A program made the translations under genes and the position numbers. 5,625 bases of DNA from Oscillospiraceae bacterium (GTDB lineage Bacteria > Bacillota > Clostridia > Oscillospirales > Oscillospiraceae), in assembly GCA_904501855.1 (NCBI GenBank), contig CAJGCI010000123.1:1-5625 (forward strand), in the 5' to 3' direction. The notes beneath the pieces are model-generated. The model ran no database searches. It was not told where the DNA came from and saw nothing but the letters and a program-made list of their open reading frames with translations. Position 1 is the stretch's first letter, and each line of letters starts with the position of its first letter. Shown here piece after piece: positions 1 to 5,625 of this stretch.

Positions 1-1
1 A

Positions 2-292
2 AATGACTTCCATGGAGTGTTCTACCTGTACGGATACTTCGGATTGCTGTTCTTTATCCTGTTTGTGGGATACTTTGTGATTCTGATCGTGAAAGTTCTG
101 ATCAGAGACTTCAAGAAGTATTTCACGTGGGAAGCAGCGGCATTCGGAATGGCGTTCTGCATCGCACTGATCTATGCCTATAACACTGCCGGTGTGCTCA
201 GACGACCGAATTCATCGTTCTATCTCTCTGTGGTCCTGGCTGTGATCTACTATCTGACGATGATTCGAAATTACGATACGATCGAGGCGTAA
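2..292 (+). CDS. C-terminus of a multi-pass membrane protein, probably O-antigen polymerase/ligase-like (Wzy-type), partial
   Basis: The reading frame is open from the left edge, so the 5' end lies outside the window; 96 residues are visible. An in-frame GTG at 17 is not taken as a start because the frame continues upstream. About three membrane segments are seen, at visible residues 6-34, 45-66 and 73-88. They are separated by a short basic cytoplasmic-type stretch (RDFKK, 35-39) and an ArgArgPro-containing loop. The opening NDFHGVFYLYGYFG resembles the acidic/His motif followed by 'YG..G' that precedes the last helices of O-antigen ligase/polymerase-like proteins in Gram-positive polysaccharide loci. 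Such proteins join lipid-linked repeat units on the outer face of the membrane. The stop lies 2 bases before the glycosyltransferase start. The polymerase call rests on this motif, hydrophobicity and position next to a flippase and glycosyltransferase. Another polytopic membrane protein of the same locus is possible because most of the gene is missing. Confidence 0.62.
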   Translation, partial: NDFHGVFYLYGYFGLLFFILFVGYFVILIVKVLIRDFKKYFTWEAAAFGMAFCIALIYAYNTAGVLRRPNSSFYLSVVLAVIYYLTMIRNYDTIEA

Positions 293-294
293 AC

Positions 295-1278
295 ATGAAG
301 ATAAGTATTATTATTCCTGTTTATAACGTGGCAGAATACCTTCGTAAATGCGTCGAATCCACACTCAATCAGCAGTTCGACGATTACGAAGTGATTCTCG
401 TGGATGATGGCAGTACCGACGGTATCTGTCCGGCTCTCTGCGACGAATTACAGGCTGCAAGCCCGGAAAAGATCCGGGTGATCCATCAGGAAAATAAGGG
501 GCTGGGAGGCGCCCGGAATAACGGTATCGAGGCTTCCAGAGGAGAGTATCTGCTGTTCGTGGACAGCGATGATTATATTTCTGAGCTCACACTGAAAGAA
601 CTGAATCGCTACATTGAGCGCTATCATGCGGATGTGTATGATTTCGGTTTTTATGTTTGCAAAGAAGGGGAGAAACCGGCTCCTCAGATTGATAATATCC
701 CGAAAGATATTGTCCTGCGGGCAAAGGATCATCCGTCGCTGATGGAAGCCAATCCCACGGCATGGACAAGACTTTGGAAACGGTCTCTGTTTATCGACCA
801 TCAGATCCAGTATCCCAGCCGTGTATGGTATGAAGATATCCGCACAACGGAGAAACTTTTTGTCTGTGCCGATTCCATCGTGTCGATTCCCCAGTGTTTC
901 TACTACTATCTGGTTCGTGAGAATTCCATTACGCACAATAAGAATGTTTCTAGGAACCGGGAGATCATCGATGCATTTGATGATCTGATCGCATGGTTTA
1001 AGGAAAACGGCTATTACGATCAGTACTATGAAGAGCTGTGCCGTCTGGCAGTGGAGCATATTTTCGTTGTGGGATCGGTGAGGGTTCTGCGCATTGATGA
1101 CAAAAGTCCGCTGCTGAAGGAATTTGCCGATTATATGAAGAAAAACTTTCCGGACTATAAAAAGAACAAGCGTCTGGACAGTATGAACCGGAATCAGAAG
1201 ATGGTACTTGGTCTTTTGAATCGCAAACAGTACCATCTTGTTCGCAGAATGTTTGAAATAAAGGATCGTATTTCTTAA
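295..1278 (+). CDS. Family 2 glycosyltransferase (GT-A fold)
   Basis: This predicted cytoplasmic or membrane-associated enzyme of 327 aa transfers a sugar from a nucleotide-sugar donor to a growing lipid-linked repeat unit. The N-terminal GT2 domain spans about residues 1-110. It begins with the classic ISIIIPVYN strand (3-11), followed by the nucleotide-binding VDDGSTD (36-42), the GGARNNGIEASRGEYLLF segment (71-88) and the metal-binding DSDD (90-93). An ED pair at 180-181, after a Trp-rich WTRLWKRSLF segment (157-166), fits the catalytic-base region of this family. The C-terminal ~100 residues are basic and helical, with no obvious transmembrane segment. The ATG start is preceded by GAGG at 284-287 with a 7-base spacer, inside the end of the upstream gene. 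Length matches EPS/capsule GT2 enzymes. Donor and acceptor sugars cannot be read from sequence. Family assignment is secure; placement in a surface-polysaccharide pathway is inferred from neighbours. Confidence 0.93.
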   Translation: MKISIIIPVYNVAEYLRKCVESTLNQQFDDYEVILVDDGSTDGICPALCDELQAASPEKIRVIHQENKGLGGARNNGIEASRGEYLLFVDSDDYISELTLKELNRYIERYHADVYDFGFYVCKEGEKPAPQIDNIPKDIVLRAKDHPSLMEANPTAWTRLWKRSLFIDHQIQYPSRVWYEDIRTTEKLFVCADSIVSIPQCFYYYLVRENSITHNKNVSRNREIIDAFDDLIAWFKENGYYDQYYEELCRLAVEHIFVVGSVRVLRIDDKSPLLKEFADYMKKNFPDYKKNKRLDSMNRNQKMVLGLLNRKQYHLVRRMFEIKDRIS

Positions 1279-1280
1279 TC

Positions 1281-2549
1281 ATGAGTATCAGTGATAAAAT
1301 GAACAGCAAAAAGGGCATCCTGCTGAAAAACACCATCATGCTCTACATATTGCAGTTTTCCACGTATCTGCTCTCGTTTATCGTTGTTCCTTATGAGACG
1401 CGTGTGCTTGGACCTGAGTTCTACGGTAAGCTGGGTGTTGCCATGTCCATCATGGTGTATTTCCAGCTTATCATTGATTTCGGTTTCATTTTATCCGCGA
1501 CAGAAGACGTTTCAAGAAACAGGGAGGACAAGGACTTTCTGAGACGGATCTTCTCAGCAGTCACGATTTCCAAACTGATCCTTACGGCCGTTTCCTTCGG
1601 CATACTGATGATCCTTTGTCAGCTGATCCATCGCTGGCATGATGATCTGGTTTTTTATGCGCTGTTTTTTGTTGCTACGGCTGTAAACTCTCTGATTCCG
1701 GATTATCTTTACCGGGGACTGGAGGAAATGACGGCCATCACCGTCCGTACGGTGCTGATCAAGCTTTTCTTCACGCTGATGATCTTCATGTTCCTGAAGA
1801 AACCGGAACAGGTATGGATTGTTCCCACGCTGAATATTATCGGCAATTCTGCCGCACTTGTCGGCGTGTGGCTGCACCTGAAGAGAAAGTATGGTATAAC
1901 GTTCTGCAGTGTGACCGGGAAAGACGTGGCCGGAGTGACCAAACGTTCCTCCAAGTTCTTCTATTCCCGTATTGCCACAACGGCATATACTGCGGCCAAT
2001 ACGATCATCATCGACCTGCTTTCAGCCGGTGGAAGTACGGTAGGTTTCTATACCTCCGCCGATAAACTCATCACCACAGGAAAGAGCGCCATGTCACCTG
2101 TGGCGGACAGTCTCTATCCGTATATGGTGAAGAACCGTGATTTCAAACTGATCAAGAAAGTCCTGATGATCGCAGAACCGGTGATCATCCTTGGATGTCT
2201 CATCGTCTTTATTTTTGCCGAACCGTTATGTATCTGGTTTTTCGGAAAGGAGTACGGACCGGTGGCACCGATCCTTCGCGTGATGCTCCCGATCCTTGTG
2301 CTGATCCTGCCCAGCTATATCCTCGGTTTCCCGACACTGACGGCCATGGGATTATCCCAACATGCAAACTACTCCGTCATTTTCGGATCTTGCATCCATG
2401 TGATCAATCTGGCCGTCCTGTATTTCTCCGGACATATGAATGGGATCACGCTGGCTGCACTGATCACGGTGGCGGAAACGCTGATCCTTGGATACCGGAT
2501 CGTAGTGATCTGGCTTCACCGGGATCTTCTTAAGACTTCTGAGAACTAA
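1281..2549 (+). CDS. Wzx-like oligosaccharide flippase (MOP superfamily)
   Basis: This is a 422-aa polytopic membrane protein predicted to flip undecaprenyl-linked repeat units across the cytoplasmic membrane. By eye there are about 11-12 hydrophobic segments, near residues 17-37, 50-72, 92-116, 122-143, 155-173, 178-200, 225-247, 294-316, 330-351, 363-384 and 388-411. Family signatures are visible: the N-terminal 'YET RVLGPEFYGKLG' segment (38-52), which follows helix 1 in many Wzx/RfbX proteins, PDYLYRGLEEM (140-150), and VGFYTSADKL (254-263). Length is typical of the family. The ATG lies 2 bases after the glycosyltransferase stop. The nearest purine-rich site (AAAGGA, 1260-1265) is about 15 bases away, which is far, so translational coupling is likely. 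An alternative ATG at 1299 (Met7) has no better ribosome site. The substrate is unknown, presumably the repeat unit made by the flanking genes. Confidence 0.92.
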   Translation: MSISDKMNSKKGILLKNTIMLYILQFSTYLLSFIVVPYETRVLGPEFYGKLGVAMSIMVYFQLIIDFGFILSATEDVSRNREDKDFLRRIFSAVTISKLILTAVSFGILMILCQLIHRWHDDLVFYALFFVATAVNSLIPDYLYRGLEEMTAITVRTVLIKLFFTLMIFMFLKKPEQVWIVPTLNIIGNSAALVGVWLHLKRKYGITFCSVTGKDVAGVTKRSSKFFYSRIATTAYTAANTIIIDLLSAGGSTVGFYTSADKLITTGKSAMSPVADSLYPYMVKNRDFKLIKKVLMIAEPVIILGCLIVFIFAEPLCIWFFGKEYGPVAPILRVMLPILVLILPSYILGFPTLTAMGLSQHANYSVIFGSCIHVINLAVLYFSGHMNGITLAALITVAETLILGYRIVVIWLHRDLLKTSEN

Positions 2550-2552
2550 TGG

Positions 2553-2562
2553 AAGGGGGGAG
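2553..2562 (+). promoter_or_regulatory. Strong purine-rich ribosome binding site deciding a TTG start
   Basis: AAGGGGGGAG sits in the 18-base gap after the flippase stop. AAGGGGG ends about 8 bases before the TTG at 2568. It supports that rare start over the in-frame ATG at 2613, whose only purine stretch (GGAAAG, 2604-2609) is just 3 bases upstream. Confidence 0.65.
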
Positions 2563-2567
2563 ACCCT

Positions 2568-3683
2568 TTGAATAAAGTTCAGTCCGGACTGGGCTGGCTG
2601 GCCGGAAAGACCATGCCCATAAAAAAGAATAAGATCGTGGTGACCAGCTATTACGGAAGGGGATTCTCCGACAGCCCGAAAGCCATTGTGGAAGCACTTC
2701 TGGATTCCGGAAAAGATCTGGATATCGTCTGGCTGACAAAAGAACCGACTGAGGTACCGGAAGGCGTGCGCTGCGTAGAGTATGATTCCGCGGCCAGAAT
2801 GACCGAGCTTTCCACCGCAAAAATATGGATTGATAACTGCCGGAAAGGCGCGAAATACAAAAAAGCCGGACAGATTTACATGCAGGTATGGCACGGATTT
2901 GCCTTGAAGCAGATCGAAAAAGATGTCGTGGACAAGATCCCGGATCCCAATTACGAAAACTATGCGATCCGTGATTCTCAGCAGACGGATCTGATCGTTT
3001 CCAATTCCCGGCACATGACAAGAGTTTACCGGGATTCCTTCTGGTATGACGGGGAGATCCAGGAATTCGGTTCACCCAGAAATGATATCTTTTTTAAAGA
3101 AAACGGATGGGTCCGTACGAAAGTCCATCAGGCTCTGGGGATCCCGGAGGACGTCAATATCGTTCTGTATGCACCCACATTCCGTGTGACGCAGAGTCTG
3201 GAACCCTACACCATGGATTCCCACGCAGTTTGTGAAGCTCTTGGAAAGCGTTTCGGAGGAAAATGGATCTTTGTGACCCGACTTCACCCGAATGTGGCAA
3301 AACTGTCTGATCAGCTGCCTTATGAAGATGCAGTGGATGCGACTTCATACGATGACATTCAGGAGCTGCTGGTCTCGGCAGATGCGCTTATCAGCGATTA
3401 TTCTTCCGTTGTATTTGATTACATGCTTTCTCAGAAGCCCTGTTTCATGTATGCAACGGATATCGAGGAGTATAAGAACGATCGGAATTTTTATATTCCG
3501 CTGGATGAGATGCCGTTTCCCATTGCTGTTAATAATAAAACTTTCATTGATAATATCGAACACTTCGATGATAATACATATAGAAAATCCATCCGCACCT
3601 TTGCGGATAAATACGGAATGATCGATGACGGCAGCGCCTCCAAGCGCTGTGCAGACTGGATCTTATCGAAAATGGAGGCATAA
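2568..3683 (+). CDS. CDP-glycerol glycerophosphotransferase family protein (TagB/TagF-like), TTG start
   Basis: This 371-aa enzyme is predicted to transfer glycerol phosphate from CDP-glycerol to a polymer or lipid-linked sugar at the inner membrane face. Hallmarks of the family are all visible: QVWHG (106-110), which carries the first conserved His; IVSNSRHM (143-150); FGSPRND (167-173); LYAPTFR (200-206); TRLHP (237-241), with the second conserved His; and the ISDYSSVVFDYMLSQKP block (275-291) that binds the donor in characterised TagF. It is a single GT-B-like domain without the extra N-terminal domain of long TagF polymerases. It may therefore add one glycerol phosphate unit (TagB-like or side-chain transfer) rather than build a chain, but this is inference. 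The TTG start is chosen for its strong ribosome site; starting at ATG 2613 would remove 15 residues without touching any motif. The next gene, 4 bases downstream, makes the CDP-glycerol donor, which strongly supports the call. Confidence 0.92.
   Translation: MNKVQSGLGWLAGKTMPIKKNKIVVTSYYGRGFSDSPKAIVEALLDSGKDLDIVWLTKEPTEVPEGVRCVEYDSAARMTELSTAKIWIDNCRKGAKYKKAGQIYMQVWHGFALKQIEKDVVDKIPDPNYENYAIRDSQQTDLIVSNSRHMTRVYRDSFWYDGEIQEFGSPRNDIFFKENGWVRTKVHQALGIPEDVNIVLYAPTFRVTQSLEPYTMDSHAVCEALGKRFGGKWIFVTRLHPNVAKLSDQLPYEDAVDATSYDDIQELLVSADALISDYSSVVFDYMLSQKPCFMYATDIEEYKNDRNFYIPLDEMPFPIAVNNKTFIDNIEHFDDNTYRKSIRTFADKYGMIDDGSASKRCADWILSKMEA
3674..3678 (+). promoter_or_regulatory. Ribosome binding site for the cytidylyltransferase gene
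   Basis: GGAGG lies within the final codons of the glycerophosphotransferase gene, 9 bases before ATG 3688. It fixes that ATG as the start rather than the in-frame ATG at 3625, which lies 63 bases inside the upstream gene and would add a 21-residue extension absent from the family. Confidence 0.75.
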
Positions 3684-3687
3684 GAGC

Positions 3688-4086
3688 ATGCGTCGAGTGA
3701 TTACTTACGGAACATTTGATCTGCTTCATTACGGACACATCAATCTTCTGAAACGGGCAAAACAGCAGGGTGACTACCTGATCGTGGCACTGTCAACGGA
3801 CGAATTCAACTGGAACAGCAAACAGAAAAAGAGCTATTTCACTTATGAAGTCCGCAAGGAGATGCTGGAAGCCATCCGATATGTGGATATGGTGATCCCG
3901 GAGGAGAATTGGGAACAGAAAAAGACCGATGTGGAAAAATATGACATTGATGTATTTGTCATGGGCAATGACTGGGAAGGGAAGTTCGATTTCCTGAAAG
4001 ATCAGTGTGAAGTGGTGTATCTGCCGCGTACACCGGAGATTTCCACAACGAAGATAAAAGAAGATCTGAATGATAAGCCGGTGTGA
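3688..4086 (+). CDS. tagD: Glycerol-3-phosphate cytidylyltransferase (TagD type)
   Basis: This enzyme converts CTP and sn-glycerol-3-phosphate to CDP-glycerol and pyrophosphate in the cytoplasm, supplying the activated glycerol phosphate for the upstream transferase. The 132-aa product matches the ~130-aa length of the family. The nucleotidyltransferase fold is evident from YGTFDLLHYGH (7-17), with the HxGH signature at His14-His17. A Lys-rich loop follows STDEFN (SKQKK, 44-48), then VRKEMLEAIRYVD (55-67), VFVMGNDWEGKFD (89-101) and RTPEISTT (114-121). The last is the counterpart of the family RTEGISTT signature, with ProGlu in place of GluGly. The start at 3688 is set by GGAGG and by family length. 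The gene lies 4 bases after the glycerophosphotransferase gene, and its last codons form the left arm of a terminator. The symbol follows the B. subtilis teichoic acid gene; capsule loci use other names (for example gct). Confidence 0.94.
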   Translation: MRRVITYGTFDLLHYGHINLLKRAKQQGDYLIVALSTDEFNWNSKQKKSYFTYEVRKEMLEAIRYVDMVIPEENWEQKKTDVEKYDIDVFVMGNDWEGKFDFLKDQCEVVYLPRTPEISTTKIKEDLNDKPV

Positions 4087-4102
4087 TATCACCGGCTTTT
4101 TT
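4075..4102 (+). terminator. Rho-independent terminator overlapping the 3' end of the cytidylyltransferase gene
   Basis: A perfect 9-bp stem pairs AAGCCGGTG (4075-4083) with CACCGGCTT (4090-4098). The 6-base loop contains the TGA stop codon (4084-4086), and a run of six T (4097-4102) follows, two of them within the stem. The left arm encodes the last residues of the protein. It probably ends the polysaccharide operon transcript. Confidence 0.82.
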
Positions 4103-4108
4103 GAGGTG
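4103..4108 (+). promoter_or_regulatory. Ribosome binding site for the AlaX-like gene
   Basis: GAGGTG immediately follows the terminator T-run and lies 4 bases before ATG 4113 (6 if only GAGG is counted). It decides the start at 4113 over the upstream in-frame GTG at 4083, which lies inside the terminator stem and would add ten residues of hairpin-encoded sequence. Confidence 0.75.
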
Positions 4109-4112
4109 TAAT

Positions 4113-5264
4113 ATGGCAATACAGTTATACTATGATGACAGTCATATGAGTGAGTTTGAGGCCACGGTCTTATCCTGCGAGGAGACGGAAAAGGGATTCC
4201 GTACCGTGATGGATCAAACGGCATTTTTCCCCGAAGGCGGAGGACAGAGAGCGGATACCGGTGTTATCGGATCGGTAGCCGTAACGGATGTTCAGACCGA
4301 GGACGGGGAAGTTGCACACTATCTGAAGGCTCCTCTGGAACCGGGCCGGAATTATCCCTGCCGCATTGACTGGGATGTCCGATTTGAGCGGATGCAGAAT
4401 CATTCCGGCGAACATATCGTTTCCGGGATTGTACATGCCCTGTACGGCTACGATAATGTGGGATTCCATATGAGTGAGGATGTCATTACCATCGATTTCA
4501 ACGGGATCCTGGAATGGGATCAGCTTTTGGATGTGGAACAGAAATCCAATGAGGTGATCTGGAAAAACGTTCCGATCATGGCATGGTTTCCCACGGAGGA
4601 GGAACTGGCATCTCTGGATTTCAGAAGCAAAAAGGAACTGGATGAAGCCGTTCGGATGGTTCGTATCGGAGATGTGGATCTCTGCGCTTGCTGCGCCCCG
4701 CATGTTTCCAGTACGGGAGAGATCGGTATCATCAAGATCCTGTCGGTGATGAAGCACCGCGGCGGAGTCCGCATCGAGATGATCGCCGGCAAAACAGCGT
4801 ATGAAAAACTGCGTAATGACTATGAACAGGTGAGAACGGTCTCTCAGATGCTTTCTGCAAAGCACGATGAGATCGCTGCTTCCGTTTCCCATGTCAGCAA
4901 TGAAACGGAGGAGCTGAAACAGACGATCTATGAGCTGCGGATGTCGATCCTGAAGTCCAGAATCGAGTATTACAGGGATATCAGCAGCGGAAACATCTGT
5001 GAGTTCAACACGGGACTTGCCGATTCCATGTGCCGTGATCTTATCAATGCTCTTGTGGAGAAGACCGACGGGATCGTTGGAGTGTTCACCGGTGATGATT
5101 CTGCCGGATATCGGTATATCCTCGGTTCTAAACAGGTCAATCTCCGTGAGGTCATCCGGGATATTAACAGTGCCCTTTCCGGAAAGGGCGGGGGGAGCCC
5201 GACGATGGTTCAGGGAACGATGAACTGCACGAAAGAACAGATCACAAATTATTTTAAAGCATAA
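4113..5264 (+). CDS. AlaX-like alanyl-tRNA editing protein with C-terminal DHHA1-type domain
   Basis: This 383-aa protein resembles the editing half of alanyl-tRNA synthetase without the aminoacylation domain. Such proteins remove wrongly attached Ser or Gly from tRNA-Ala in trans. The N-terminal barrel-type region carries TAFFPEGGGQRADTG (36-50), the Gly-rich motif shared by AlaX and AlaRS editing domains. The zinc-site motifs follow: NHSGEH (96-101), an HxxxH with His97 and His101, and CCAPH (193-197), a CxxxH with Cys193 and His197 matching the CxGTH of AlaRS. Residues ~230-285 look helical and charged, likely a coiled-coil linker. The C-terminal ~95 residues end in GKGGGSPTMVQGT (357-369), the DHHA1 signature seen at the AlaRS C-terminus. 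No HIGH/KMSKS or class II synthetase motifs are present, so it is not a full synthetase. It lies 26 bases after the cytidylyltransferase and converges on the phosphofructokinase gene. Family is well supported; the exact substrate tRNA is inferred. Confidence 0.88.
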   Translation: MAIQLYYDDSHMSEFEATVLSCEETEKGFRTVMDQTAFFPEGGGQRADTGVIGSVAVTDVQTEDGEVAHYLKAPLEPGRNYPCRIDWDVRFERMQNHSGEHIVSGIVHALYGYDNVGFHMSEDVITIDFNGILEWDQLLDVEQKSNEVIWKNVPIMAWFPTEEELASLDFRSKKELDEAVRMVRIGDVDLCACCAPHVSSTGEIGIIKILSVMKHRGGVRIEMIAGKTAYEKLRNDYEQVRTVSQMLSAKHDEIAASVSHVSNETEELKQTIYELRMSILKSRIEYYRDISSGNICEFNTGLADSMCRDLINALVEKTDGIVGVFTGDDSAGYRYILGSKQVNLREVIRDINSALSGKGGGSPTMVQGTMNCTKEQITNYFKA

Positions 5265-5299
5265 AAAATCGAGGTTACCGTTTTGGTAACCTCGATTTT
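5265..5299. terminator. Bidirectional terminator between convergent genes
   Basis: A perfect 15-bp inverted repeat, AAAATCGAGGTTACC (5265-5279) and GGTAACCTCGATTTT (5285-5299), is separated by the 5-base loop GTTTT. It starts directly after the AlaX-like stop and ends 10 bases before the phosphofructokinase stop. The - strand reading ends in six T (complement of 5263-5268), while the + strand ends in only four T before G. Termination is thus likely in both directions, probably more efficient for the - strand gene. Confidence 0.9.
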
Positions 5300-5309
5300 G
5301 ATTGTTGAA

Positions 5310-5625
5310 TTAATCTGCAAGAATCTTCTTCAGACGGGCAAATCTGGGAAGTGAACCTTCGTAGACGATCTTCGGATCGCCCTGGATCAGCGGCTTTGCA
5401 TAGTCGATGAATTCCTGAGTGACGAAGTTCTTTTCTTCGTTGATCCATTCCAGAGGAACCTTGTTCTCGTAGTTTGCTACTTTGCTCAGCGGGAACAGGG
5501 TAGTGGAGAGGACATATTTACCTTCTTCATCAAATTTTCTGTTCAGAGCGACCATCTGGCCGGTCTGACCGATGGTGGACTCCAGAACTGCCATCTTACC
5601 AACATGGAATGCTTCCTGAATATCC
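5310..5625 (-). CDS. 6-phosphofructokinase, probably pyrophosphate-dependent, C-terminal part (partial)
   Basis: This gene is transcribed leftward and cut by the right edge; about 104 C-terminal residues are visible. The frame continues to the edge past the ATG at 5594 (upstream residues read DIQEAFHVGK), so that Met is internal. It phosphorylates fructose 6-phosphate to fructose 1,6-bisphosphate in glycolysis. The visible part includes EAFHVGKMAVLESTIGQTG, which corresponds to the 'G..AV..A..G.TG.MV...R' segment near the end of PFK domains, with ALNRK supplying the basic residue. The tail has VPLEWINEEKNFVTQEF and IDYAKPLIQGD. This tail resembles the pyrophosphate-dependent (Pfp-type, ~400 aa) enzymes of anaerobic Firmicutes rather than the short ATP-dependent PfkA. 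The phosphate-donor determinants lie upstream, outside the window, so donor specificity is unproven. It is unrelated to the + strand operon and shares only the convergent terminator. Confidence 0.8.
   Translation of the reverse strand, partial: DIQEAFHVGKMAVLESTIGQTGQMVALNRKFDEEGKYVLSTTLFPLSKVANYENKVPLEWINEEKNFVTQEFIDYAKPLIQGDPKIVYEGSLPRFARLKKILAD

Noticed and set aside
448..1236. A 262-codon open frame on the - strand opposite the glycosyltransferase gene
   Set aside because: The translation is rich in His, Ile, Arg and Phe with no recognisable family, has no supporting operon context, and lies wholly antisense to a gene with clear GT2 motifs. It is a codon-bias shadow.
2549..2575. An 8-codon ATG frame overlapping the flippase stop (TAATG) and ending just inside the next gene
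   Set aside because: It resembles a leader peptide by position, but its codons are simply the next gene's purine-rich ribosome site, and it has no ribosome site of its own. Chance is the simpler explanation.
2352..3014. Long - strand open frame spanning the flippase/glycerophosphotransferase junction
   Set aside because: It crosses two well-supported + strand genes, has no recognisable motif, and its composition is typical of an antisense shadow.
3625..3687. A 21-residue N-terminal extension of the cytidylyltransferase from ATG 3625
   Set aside because: It overlaps the glycerophosphotransferase reading frame, lacks family similarity, and ATG 3688 has GGAGG at good spacing and gives the family length.
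4083..4112. A ten-residue N-terminal extension of the AlaX-like protein from GTG 4083
   Set aside because: The extension is encoded by the terminator stem and T-run and has no ribosome site, whereas ATG 4113 has GAGGTG upstream.
4107..4112. TGTAAT, close to a -10 promoter hexamer, just before the AlaX-like start
   Set aside because: A transcript from it would begin after the start codon, and no -35 element is seen at the right distance. The bases are the spacer after the ribosome site.
1..5625. Frequent GATC tetramers across the coding regions
   Set aside because: They follow from preferred codon pairs (CTG ATC, GAT C.., ATC GAT) in Asp/Ile-rich genes and show no clustering or spacing that would suggest an origin or regulatory array.

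Overview
The window reads as chromosomal DNA from a low-to-moderate GC Gram-positive bacterium (Bacillota; a gut-type Clostridia or Erysipelotrichia is my guess, with low confidence). The reasons are the CDP-glycerol/teichoic-acid-type enzymes, AGGAGG-like ribosome binding sites, tight gene packing, and a phosphofructokinase C-terminus resembling the pyrophosphate-dependent enzymes of anaerobic Firmicutes. No RNA gene, mobile element, CRISPR array or long non-coding stretch is visible; about 96-98% of the window is coding.

Region 1 (2-4086, + strand) is the end of a surface-polysaccharide operon. In order it holds the C-terminus of a multi-pass membrane protein, probably an O-antigen polymerase/ligase-like (Wzy-type) protein; a family 2 glycosyltransferase; a Wzx-like flippase of the MOP superfamily; a single-domain CDP-glycerol glycerophosphotransferase (TagB/TagF family); and a glycerol-3-phosphate cytidylyltransferase (TagD type). 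Gaps between genes are 2, 2, 18 and 4 bases, so co-transcription is very likely. Together the genes suggest a Wzx/Wzy-assembled polysaccharide: repeat units are built by glycosyltransferases on the cytoplasmic face, flipped outward and polymerised. Glycerol phosphate activated as CDP-glycerol by the last gene would be transferred by the TagF-like enzyme. The operon appears to end at a hairpin terminator that begins inside the last codons of the cytidylyltransferase gene (4075-4102).

Region 2 (4113-5264, + strand) is one gene for an AlaX-like protein: an alanyl-tRNA synthetase-type editing domain with zinc-ligand motifs, a helical linker and a C-terminal DHHA1-type domain. Its ribosome binding site directly abuts the T-tract of the preceding terminator, so it has almost no leader of its own. 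It is functionally unrelated to the polysaccharide genes as far as I can tell.

Region 3 (5265-5625) holds a perfect 15-bp inverted repeat acting as a shared terminator between converging genes. Beyond it, on the - strand, is the C-terminal part of a phosphofructokinase gene that runs off the right edge.

I found no clearly new biological system. The most interesting points are the inferred glycerol-phosphate-modified Wzx/Wzy polysaccharide, the unusually compact terminator/RBS junction before the AlaX-like gene, and motif variations in the cytidylyltransferase and editing protein.
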